This document shows, piece by piece, positions 55,956 to 64,000 of a DNA stretch of 64,000 nucleotides. Source of the stretch: Incurvaria masculella. Lineage: Eukaryota > Arthropoda > Insecta > Lepidoptera > Incurvariidae. The stretch's first letter is position 1. Each line of letters opens with the position of its first letter. The notes under the pieces were generated by a model that did no database searches, was not told the DNA's origin, and was given only the letters and a program-made list of their open reading frames with translations. Where the stretch lies: contig OX335651.1 of the NCBI GenBank assembly GCA_946894095.1, positions 14,902,501 through 14,966,500 of the forward strand, given 5' to 3'. Both the position numbers and the translations under genes were made by a program.

Positions 55956-55999
55956 ATTCTTATTAGAACACGGTCAGAGCTGAACAGAATAATAACTGA

Positions 56000-56312
56000 G
56001 CAGCTTTTAGCACAAAAGCGCGACTTGCCTTGCATTCCAGAGGACATGGGTTCGAACACCAGCCCCGTCCAAGCACCAATTTCCCTTTCTGAGTTGGATA
56101 AGTGCATTACGTCATTACTACCTACTACTTACTAGTTGGTAGTGTTAAGCTCGCCCGGTTAGTACCATCGATTTGGATGAAAAACGGTCGAAGAGGCACT
56201 GAAAAATGTCTTTGTATTCCATCCATGTAGCCGTGCTCATAAAGGGAAGGTGCTCGTGGTGATATCATGACGGACACCGGTATATCCACCCATGTCCGGT
56301 TACATAAAAAAA
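56000..56312 (+). mobile_element. SINE with tRNA-like head, diverged
   Basis: B-box-like GGGTTCGAACACC at about 56048-56060, linker TTTCTGAGTTGGATAAGTGC, then the shared tail (GGTAGTGTTAAGCTCGCCCGG, GGTCGAAGAGGCA, CATCCATGTAGCC, TTACATAAAAAAA). Confidence 0.78.
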
Positions 56313-57119
56313 TCCTAGCACTTGTGTGAGAATTCTTACAACGTATCTAATCGATCACAATATGATATAAATTTAATATATACGTCTATAAATAAATTTT
56401 AAGTTATATAAAATTTATGTTACGTCACAAAGATCCGCGGATTAGTCGCGCCAGTAAAGAAGAACCCGTAAAGAAACTTCACGGGTTTACCTAACATATT
56501 TTTCCGTCCACAAATTAAGAAATACACGCTTAGATCTAAATGTTACTGCCAAACAATTCCTTGGATAATAGAAACAGCAACCCTCGGTTTAAATTACTTA
56601 CAACTAACAAAGTTACTAATGCAATAATATAAATTAATGTCATTTATAGCATTACAAGTATTCTCTGGTGTAAAAGCCGTCGTCAACTTAACCTATGTCC
56701 CGTGTATTAAGCCCTCGTCAAGTTTCATACGAATGAACTATTATCAAGTCAATGTATGAATATAAAAAAATACTACCAATTCTATATATTACCATACTAC
56801 GATTCATGTCATAAACGTCTTACAATTTAGTTTGGTACACAATTATGTACATGTACACTTTACTAAGAAGAATGATGAATGTGGTTGGTAGATTTTTTTA
56901 AAACAATGCATCGTGCATTGTTTTTTTACGACCACGGAACGAGAAAAAAAATAATTTCACCCATTTGGTCATAGTCACAGAAATCGGAACAAAATAATTC
57001 CGATTTCTGTGGTCATAGTGGTACTGTAATATTTTTGTAATGAAAACCGATGTAGGACGGGCCGTCCAATAAAAAAATATATTCTTTCTCATTATTTCCG
57101 AATATTTCTCCTTTCAGAA
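56313..57119. other. FOXO intron 2 with two tight hairpins
   Basis: AAACAATGCA facing TGCATTGTTT at about 56901-56925, and a 14-bp stem CACAGAAATCGGAA / TTCCGATTTCTGTG at 56976-57012 flanked by GGTCATAG on both sides. Otherwise AT-rich. Confidence 0.45.
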
Positions 57120-57720
57120 ACACGTTAACGATGTTGCATGTCAATTGTCCGGCCAAACTCATCTATTAATTATGTTTTCGGTGGGTGTACAAAAGTTACA
57201 CAATACTGATATCGTATCCGTTCCTAGGCAACAATTAGCCGTTATTTATTGCCGAGGGACGGCAGAAATAAAAAAGGCGCCTTTCTTTTTCAATATCAAA
57301 GTTAGGGTTCCCAAGATTGTCACGCGTATTGCTGCGACGGGCGACGTTTTGGAAATATTTTAAATCTGTCACGCTGGGGGGGGGGGGGGGCGCAATATCG
57401 CCGCCTTGGTCTGATTGATTTATGCATTTTGTTTGCGCAATGCCCCCGCACCGGTTGGCCTGTGGATTTATTTGAATTCCTGCCAGAAAGCGACCATGGA
57501 GGGCACCAGATTAATATTGGGAAGATTCCGCCTGATATATTCCCATTCCTCTGGATATATTACAATATCTCATCTGTTTTGGGAGGCGACCTCGGGCTGT
57601 GATGAAATTAACATACAAATGTCATTCGTCTCCATGAATAGAAATACTCCTGCGATTTTTACTCACAGCCGCGTAATACGTGGGTATATCTTCCGGATAC
57701 CTGGTATTGTATGAACGCGA
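57120..57720. other. non-repetitive island in FOXO intron 2
   Basis: GC-balanced, no match to the window's repeats, and long open frames on the plus strand (57145-57363 and 57415-57714) without recognisable domains. It contains a poly-G run at 57377-57390. Candidate conserved non-coding or regulatory DNA; unproven. Confidence 0.3.
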
Positions 57721-58349
57721 GTCTGCATTTCATTGAAGGTTATTTCTTAAATCTGCTCGTGTATTGTTTCAGGTAAATACATTGATGAATCCTGTGTATC
57801 GGTTGTACATACTACCTTTGTACGTGTCTATAGAATGTAAGTATTGAAGTCTACAACAACCTCTCTACTTATCTTGTTATTATTTTTGTTTATAATATCT
57901 TCAAGGCAGCCAAGGGATCATTACTGTTTAATAGATATAGTTTAATTATTAAATTTAATTACCAAAACGTTTTAATTAGAGACCGGTATACATTCCAAGG
58001 GTCAAGCACAATCATTTATTTTGACCTCACTCATCGTTCTACCTGCTGTCGTCCCCCAATCGCTTTGACCGTACCGCTTAACGGCATTGCACTTTGTAGA
58101 TTAAGACACATTATTTACTAGTAAACAATTAACCATCGTAAAAATTCCTTTGTGTAATTACAATTAATTAAGCTTTGTAATGGAGAAGCTGGTTGAAATC
58201 CATGGTTGCTAACGACTTCTTAATGCCATTGCGTTGCTGCAATATTATTGCTTCAGATCTACAAAACAACTATCTATTATATCTACAAAGCAAGGCAAAT
58301 TTCCAAAATTTAAAATTCATTTTCCGTTAGCATTGGGCGCCTTTTGATA
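57721..58349. other. FOXO intron 2, AT-rich
   Basis: Nothing recognised. Confidence 0.4.
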
Positions 58350-58560
58350 ATTTAGGGTTCCGTACCCAAAGGGTGCCAAACAGAACCCTATTACTAAGCC
58401 TCCGCTGTCCGTCCGTCCGTCAGTCTGTCCGTCTATCTGCCGGCTGTGGACAGTCTGTGGGCTGTATCTCATGAACCGTAATAAGTAGAGAGCTGATATT
58501 TTCACCGAGTACGCATTTCAACAGAAATTGTTGCCGCTATAACTAAATAGTAAACTTAAT
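58350..58560 (-). repeat. L repeat, left arm of an inverted pair
   Basis: From TTTAGGGTTCCGTACCCAAA, CTGTCCGTCCGTCCGTCAGT to CCGCTATAACTAAATAG. Confidence 0.82.
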
Positions 58561-58599
58561 TTTTTATTATTTATTTTTATATTATTTATTTAATATTTA

Positions 58600-58789
58600 T
58601 TTTAATAAATACATATTTATTTTAATAAATACACACTCTGTCATTTCAGCTGCCTACCTTTTACGGTTCAGGAGATAGAGCCCTGTAACAGACGGACGGA
58701 CGGAGGGACGGGCGAACGGTCGGATGGACGGACAGCGGAGGCTTAGTAATAGGATTCCGTTGGCACCCTCTTGGTACGGAACCCTAAAA
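58600..58789 (+). repeat. L repeat, right arm of an inverted pair
   Basis: From AATAAATACACACTCTG through GACGGACGGACGGAGGGACG to GGTACGGAACCCTAAAA, in the opposite orientation to 58350-58560. Confidence 0.82.
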
Positions 58790-59031
58790 TAAACGCTAAA
58801 AGGATACATGGGATCGTATTGAGGCTTTATCGCTATATTTGGCCTAGCGACGAGCGAAAAAATGCTTTCGTATTTCCAGCTTGTCTCTACGGGTCACATT
58901 TCTTAACCGATTCTCGTGAAATTTTTATGAGCAGGTTATATGTGGTATATAATGTTTTAGACGAGCCAGTTTAAAAAAAATCTATATTTTGAAAAATAGG
59001 TATTAAACATTTTCAAATGTTCAAAAAGACT

Positions 59032-59192
59032 TAGGGCCGAGTGCACGAAAGAACAAAAAATCGAAATCAACGTCAAAGTATGATCAAACACGTCATTTTG
59101 TGTCGACAGTATGGAAGGAACTCTATGCGGATCACTAAAAGTGACGTGTTTGAACATTGATTAACTCGGCCATCTCTTCGTGCAACCGGGGC
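59032..59192 (+). mobile_element. MITE-E copy
   Basis: TTAGGGCCGAGTGCACGAA to TTCGTGCAACCGGGGCTTA, nearly identical to 20528-20696. Confidence 0.78.
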
Positions 59193-59494
59193 TTACTCGC
59201 GAGGTCTACAGCTCGGGTAGCTAGTTTCATAAATAGTTAGGTGTATGAATATGCGTTTAAGCGGTACCTACCAAGCAACCGGTGCCGGTGGGTTGACATT
59301 GGCCACCTCTGTGTGGTGAGTGTACCGTATAATATAATCGTATTAATTAACATAACCGGTCACAGACCAGGTTCGCGCTGTTCTCTGCAGCGCCATAGCC
59401 AGACGTATGGACCAGGTTCATTTTGCGAGATATTTTTAAAGAGGTAAAGTATTTGCTTGCAGATAATGCCGTACATTTAAGACTGTCTACTAAC

Positions 59495-59725
59495 CTCTAT
59501 GCACCTTTGAGCACGGTTAGGTTCTGCATGGGTGTCAACCGTTGAGGCTGTCCGTGCTTCGGATTCCACGTAAAACTGTAGGTCCCCTTCCTTACTTACT
59601 AGGTGGTAGGGTTTAATCCCGCCCGGGTCGGTACCAGTTCAATGTAGCCGAGCAATATAAGGAAGGTCCTGACATGGCACCTAGTTCCCTAGCCTAACTC
59701 ACAGGCTAATATTTGACCTGAAGTC
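59495..59725 (+). mobile_element. 5S-headed SINE, internally deleted
   Basis: A partial head (GAGCACGGTTAGGTTCTGCA TGGGTG), then GTAGGTCCCCTTCCTTACTT and GCCCGGGTCGGTACCAG joined directly to TTCAATGTAGCCGAGC. About 65 bp of the tail is missing. Confidence 0.8.
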
Positions 59726-59759
59726 AGCGGAACTGTCAGATTTGAAATTGTTCTCTTAA

Positions 59760-60660
59760 GGCTGTTCCGACCCATATAAAGTTGTTTGCACACATAACGC
59801 AAAAAGTATGGCACTTTAAGGTGGCCCAACCCGGCGGCCTCAACTCATTTGCGGGCACGGTACAAAACCGTGCTGTTGCGCTCTGGGACCTTCTCTGTTT
59901 CTAAGAATAAGACAGGCTCCGTTATGAGGAAGATGCAACCTGTCCACAAAAAAGACAATGTGCATAGTGTATAATTTGGTAAGATTTACGAAAATTTTAA
60001 TTTCAAAACGACTTATAGCTAAAAGTAAACCACGACCGCTGTAGTCAAAAATCTAACAAAAACCAAATAGATTATAAATCTTGATTAAACAAGCTATGTC
60101 TGATGACTAATCTTTGTAAGATGTTCTTACTTTATCATTGCGTAATCCACCTCTAAAGTAATTGCATAAAACGCGCGAAAAATCCAAACTTTCGGACGTT
60201 ATAACTTGGAAACCAAACACAAGTTTACAATGCCAATGGTCATCAGACATCTAGTTCAATCAAATAAAGCTATATTGAGCAAAATTTTGGATCTCTGACA
60301 AGAAATATGGGCGTGATCTTCTTTCCCCTTTTGTATGGGGAAATGAGCGGGTTGGGCCACCTTAAGCCACGAATTCATAATAAAAGTTTAATATAGTCAT
60401 ATTACTTGCAGCGAAAACAATTTCACAATTTCAGGATTATTGGTTTTGTTACAATTTATTTAAATACGATTTTTATTTAACAGCGCCATCTAACGGTGTA
60501 AAACTTCTAATCGGCAATTACAACGAAACCATTAAACCTAAAATTGTGAATATGTTTTCGCTGCAACTACTATGGCTATATTTAATATTTTTGACGAAGC
60601 CTTAAGTGCAATACTGTTTGCGTTTTGTGTAAAAAAAACATTGTATGGGTCGGAACATCC
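59760..60660 (+). mobile_element. MITE-A copy 2, interrupted by MITE-B
   Basis: Termini GGCTGTTCCGACCCATA and GGATGTTCCGACCCATA (read inward), flanked by TTAA at 59756-59759 and 60661-60664. MITE-B sits at 59820-60361. Without it, this is about 355 bp and matches 36561-36901. Confidence 0.9.
59820..60361 (+). mobile_element. MITE-B copy, intact, inside MITE-A
   Basis: 542 bp with perfect 14-bp inverted ends GGTGGCCCAACCCG / CGGGTTGGGCCACC. Flanked by TTAA at 59816-59819 and 60362-60365. The unfilled site is present in the MITE-A copy at 36612-36626. Confidence 0.93.
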
Positions 60661-60664
60661 TTAA

Positions 60665-61180
60665 CATTTTTTTATCACTTGAGAACATTTTAATTATATT
60701 AACGTCTGTTTTTATTTTTTTGTAAATATCTGTACTTTTCAGCAAAAACCATTTAAAATTACAGTAAAAAAAGTCAACTGTTACCACTGTTTATTTAACA
60801 ATATTTTCCAATTTAAAGGGTAAATTAAAAATATAAAACATGCAGAGGTAGGTTTTGACAAATATTTTAGAATCCAAAATTTCAAAAACTTAGTTAACCA
60901 TTTAGAGCAAATATACAGTTATCGCCCGTAGTATGGCGAATGGATAGGGTAACGAGCTCTTCATCTGTGAAGATTTAAAGCTAATCTTATTACCGTCACA
61001 GAATAAGCAAAGGCCAACCTTGGGTAAACCTTTATAATTCTTCGACACGTGTATTACTGAAATCCTTAACAGCTGGACCGATTTTGTAGAATTTTTGTGT
61101 GGTTTATATTAATGCTTTATTCTGCCCGTTTGTTGTCGGTTTAGGTGGCAAAATCATTAAGTGCTACGTGCGTCTCGGTG
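60665..61180. other. FOXO intron 2, AT-rich
   Basis: A short piece near 61060-61110 (AACAGCTGGACCGATTTTGTAGAATTTTTGTGTGG) resembles a common lepidopteran repeat but is not repeated in this window. Confidence 0.35.
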
Positions 61181-61330
61181 CCAACTCCGAGGAATCCAGG
61201 ATGTTCATGGTATCTGCCGAAATAAGAACCAACCGATCCTCTATATCTTTGACGGTAAACTGTAAAGTGCACTCGCGGTATTTCCCCCACAGTACAACCT
61301 GGGTTCCTTCAAACATGCTATGAAGGTAAG
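61181..61330 (+). mobile_element. LINE-A 3' coding tail fragment
   Basis: Encodes 'FMVSAEIRTNRSSISLT' and then a shifted FPPQYNLGSFKHAMK-like end, matching '[17 protein letters not shown]' and '[16 protein letters not shown]' at 37400-37560. Confidence 0.65.
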
Positions 61331-61499
61331 CTTTTAATCGGCTCCTAGATAACGAATAACGTGTTTCGAAGTGAATGGGTTCGATACTCTGTGTGCACCT
61401 TTTTTATATCTTATCTCAGATTAAAATGTCAATTTAGTTCGAGAAGGCAGGTCACTTGATGGGTTGGAACCCATGTTAAACTTTTGTTTATGTTAACGC

Positions 61500-61815
61500 G
61501 AACGCCAGGACCTCACATAAGAGGTGCACGACTACGCCCATGGGCTTTCGAACTTTCGGGAGAGCTGTGATGGCCAGGTGCTTCTTCACACCCTGTTTAA
61601 AGGAACCCAATTTGTACTTTGAGGAAAATACATCGGCAGGTAGTTGATTCCATAGTTAAACCGACCCTAAAAATAAAGGATTTAGAGGATCGGTCGGTTT
61701 TAATTTTCGGAATGTCGGCAGTGAATGGATACATTCCCGGCCTGTTCCGCGCTGAGCAGTGGTAGAAATGGGACGGAGGGTCAGCGTTATTCAGCACCGA
61801 TGCCTATTCTCCATG
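61500..61815 (-). mobile_element. LINE-A 3' end, reverse orientation
   Basis: The minus-strand translation has 'PPSHFYHCSARNRPGMYPFT' and 'ADIPKIKTDRSSKSFIFRVG', then frame-shifted tail sequence to CATGGGCGTAGTCGTGC. Same family as 37340-37640. Together with 61181-61330 it forms an inverted pair. Confidence 0.75.
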
Positions 61816-61884
61816 GTAGAAACGTTAGAACGCAGAGAGTAACCCTACATCATTTCGGAATTGTACATCTCTTCCCTACGTACT

Positions 61885-62010
61885 GCGGGTGGTATTGTGA
61901 AACTCGTCCGGGCTAGTACCATCAATCGCATTGAATAAAACATGGTCGAAGTAGGATTGAAAAATATATCGTGTTTTTAGTCCAGCAATGTAGCATACGG
62001 ATATAGCTTC
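61885..62010 (+). mobile_element. SINE tail, degraded
   Basis: GGTGGTATTGTGAAACTCGT, CCGGGCTAGTACCATCAATC and ATGGTCGAAGTAGGATTGAA follow the shared SINE tail. The 3' part is lost. Confidence 0.6.
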
Positions 62011-62630
62011 CGAGAATACGGTGTAACGGGCGAACTAACAGGCGGCAAATCGCAGCGATACGGAATTTATATAATTCTTATTAATAAATGTAGGCATCAT
62101 ACACCATATAGAGGAAATGACCTTGAGCTAACACACAATAATTACGTTTTGCATTCGACAACTGCGAACCTTGGAATGCAATGTTCACCATTTAATACAT
62201 ATGTATGAGTTTTTATCTCATCTTAATGCTACATATTCATCTAATTTAAATATTGCTTCCAACTTCATATTTTCCTGCTGATACAAACGAATCTTTATAT
62301 TTTTGTATTTATCTGTGTTGCCTACGTTCAAATAATGTATGCCATCGATATTCCTTTTGCGTACATGCGACAAAAATAGGGTCGTCTCAAAAAACCTGGC
62401 TATGATTTTAGGGATGGTTCAGTGAAGTCAGGGAAGGGCAGGTTTTATAACAAATATTTTACGTGTCAGTGTCAAGTCCTAGTTAATATGAAGTTTATTT
62501 TCCCAAAAATATTGTAAAGAGATCTTGATTGATTGATTGAAAATTCTTTATTACGCCACAAAAAAAAAAAACAATTTGCAAAAGAAAGTGTTCTGATGAT
62601 TACTTTTGACGTTTTATATGGACGTCAATA
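62011..62630. other. FOXO intron 2, AT-rich
   Basis: Nothing recognised. Confidence 0.35.
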
Positions 62631-62812
62631 TAGTGTGGGCGTGGAGGGTCTCACAGGGAAGAGAAGCGTCGGCAAACCACCAACACGTTGGTCAAACGAT
62701 ATACGTCAGACAGCAGCTGACAACTGGCAAAGAAAAACAGGAGACCGCACAACTTGGCGAAGCCAGGGGGAGGCCTACATCCAACCGTAGATAGCTAAAG
62801 GCTAAAGAAGAA
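62631..62812 (+). mobile_element. RTE-type LINE 3' end
   Basis: Encodes 'LTGKRSVGKPPTRWSNDIRQ' then 'RTTWRSQGEAYIQP' before a TAG: the standard last residues of RTE reverse transcriptases. A short GGCTAAAGAAGAAG-type tail follows, as seen at RTE 3' ends. It is 5'-truncated. Confidence 0.82.
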
Positions 62813-62944
62813 GCGGAATAAAGTTTTGTCATCATTTTAGTGCCAGGTGCAGAGATAACACGTTTTTAAAATTTAGTTGGTTAATTACTTTAATTTTACC
62901 GGGAAACTTAAAAAATCTGCTTATTATTTAAACAAAACATTATT

Positions 62945-63297
62945 TTTTTATTTTATCTCTTCTCTACTTATATAAAAGGGAACGTCTGTCCACATGCACG
63001 AGGTAATCTCCGTAACCACAAAACAGATCAAGATGCGATTTAAACCAATTTAAAGAGAACATCGCTGGGAACGCTTTAACGTACATACCATTACGCTAAG
63101 TATCCAAAGGGCTGAGCAATATCAATGAAATTACTCTCAAACAAAATTAATACTATGCCGTGGCGTATGGTGGCGTTCACTATTTTCGCACCAATGTTCA
63201 GAAAGCGGATGGCGCAGAGCGGAATACCGACTCTTCTACACGTATTTTGTTCGGGAGGCTGAAGGTTCGAATCCTGGTAGCCTCAATTTTTTTTTTT
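62945..63297 (+). repeat. repeat with tRNA-like 3' segment, copy 1
   Basis: Begins TCTCTTCTCTACTTATATAA and carries at 63213-63285 an A-box-like TGGCGCAGAGCGG and a perfect B box GGTTCGAATCC, followed at once by a T-run of 12, a Pol III-type terminator. A full cloverleaf is not convincing, so I do not call a tRNA gene. Confidence 0.6.
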
Positions 63298-63399
63298 CGT
63301 TTTTTTACATTTTATTGTTTATGGGGTCTCGCATATAATAATTATAGCATGGATTAGACTTATCTCTACTCGAGGTAAACTCCGTAATAAATATTATAT

Positions 63400-63770
63400 C
63401 TCTTCTCTACTTATATAAAAGGCAACGTCTGTCCACATGTGAAAGGTAAACCGATTTACAGATTCAATCGCGGGGCTTGCTTTAGGATACATACCATCAC
63501 GCTAAATATCCTAAAGGCTGAGCAATATCAATGAAATTACTCTCAAACAAAATTAATACCAATTTTGTGGCGCATGGCGGCGCTACGTGCGGCGTCACTT
63601 TGCCCGCCTTCCAAATCTCCCTAAAATAGAAAGGATTAACAATTTTCGCGATAAAAGCAAGAAGCCAGTTGGCATAGCGCGTATAACCGACTGGTTCAAA
63701 TATGTTTTGTTCGAGGGAGGGTTCAAGTTTGAATCCTGGAAACTCAATTTGTTTTTTTGTTTTTTTTATC
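63400..63770 (+). repeat. repeat with tRNA-like 3' segment, copy 2
   Basis: Direct repeat of 62945-63297, sharing TCTTCTCTACTTATATAAAA, GGCTGAGCAATATCAATGAA and ATTACTCTCAAACAAAATTA. The B box is altered to GTTTGAATCC, with T-runs downstream. Confidence 0.6.
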
Positions 63771-64000
63771 TCGCATATAATTTTTATGTTTTTTTATCTC
63801 TACTTATATAATCTCTTCTCTTCTCTTTATATATTATATAACAGGAACCATCTCAGCATAAGTTGCATTTCACTTAGTGAGCAGCAACGCTGATTTACGT
63901 CTGGTCCCTAAAACAATAAAATAAAAACCAAATCCTTCGAATCCTGTCGAAACATTAAAAAAAGAAAGAAAAAAAATAAGCAACACAATCCAAAAAAAAA
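63771..64000. other. window end, low-complexity AT-rich DNA
   Basis: A TCTC/TATA-rich stretch and A-runs; a third partial start of the preceding repeat (CTTCTCTTTATATATTATAT) may begin at about 63815. No gene. FOXO intron 2 continues past the window. Confidence 0.4.

Noticed and set aside
42281..57390. Poly-G runs at about 42281, 43547 and 57377 as quadruplex elements
   Set aside because: Long homopolymers are prone to sequencing and assembly error, and nothing else supports a function.
63213..63285. Possible functional tRNA gene (perfect B box and T-run terminator)
   Set aside because: The acceptor and anticodon stems do not form convincingly by eye and a decayed duplicate lies nearby, so I list it as a tRNA-like repeat.

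Overview
The window is animal nuclear DNA, almost certainly from a moth or butterfly (Lepidoptera). It has spliced genes with GT-AG introns, an AT-rich background, and a dense set of short repeats of the kinds found in lepidopteran genomes: TTAA-targeted MITEs, 5S-rRNA- and tRNA-headed SINEs, RTE- and Jockey-type LINE remnants, and a roughly 300-bp repeat with GGTTCCGTACC ends. I find three protein-coding genes. Everything else I can identify is transposon-derived.

Layout. 1-6100: LINE tail, mariner remnant, TTAA MITEs, a fold-back element and a tRNA-headed SINE. 6140-8074 (minus): a complete two-exon classical short-chain dehydrogenase/reductase of 258 aa, flanked on its promoter side by one of two near-identical TTAA MITEs. 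9546-16001 (plus): a complete six-exon DNAJC8 (SPF31) orthologue of 246 aa, a J-domain protein associated with the spliceosome. 16000-31600: a repeat-rich intergenic block, including a dense transposon nest at 20.2-23.1 kb with a hAT element that still has its 8-bp target duplication. 31690 to the window end (plus): the 5' part of FOXO, with a GC-rich promoter/5'UTR, coding exon 1 (32632-32869, carrying the first AKT/14-3-3 site), an 8.85-kb intron, exon 2 (41720-41937, first half of the forkhead domain, ending just before the DNA-recognition helix), and then at least 22 kb of intron 2. The remaining FOXO exons lie beyond 64000.

The three genes do not form a pathway or operon. They are independent loci: metabolism (SDR), RNA processing (DNAJC8) and insulin-signalling transcription control (FOXO).

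The most informative structures are transposon archaeology and possible cis-regulation. Two TTAA-targeted MITE families are inserted reciprocally into each other, and the matching empty sites are in the same window. One SINE tail is joined to two unrelated RNA-gene heads (5S rRNA and tRNA). A palindromic MITE brings two perfect CRE sites (TGACGTCA) into each of FOXO introns 1 and 2, and the FOXO promoter region also has a CRE. A non-repetitive GATA-site cluster lies in FOXO intron 2. All family names such as MITE-A are labels used only in this annotation. No database search was possible.
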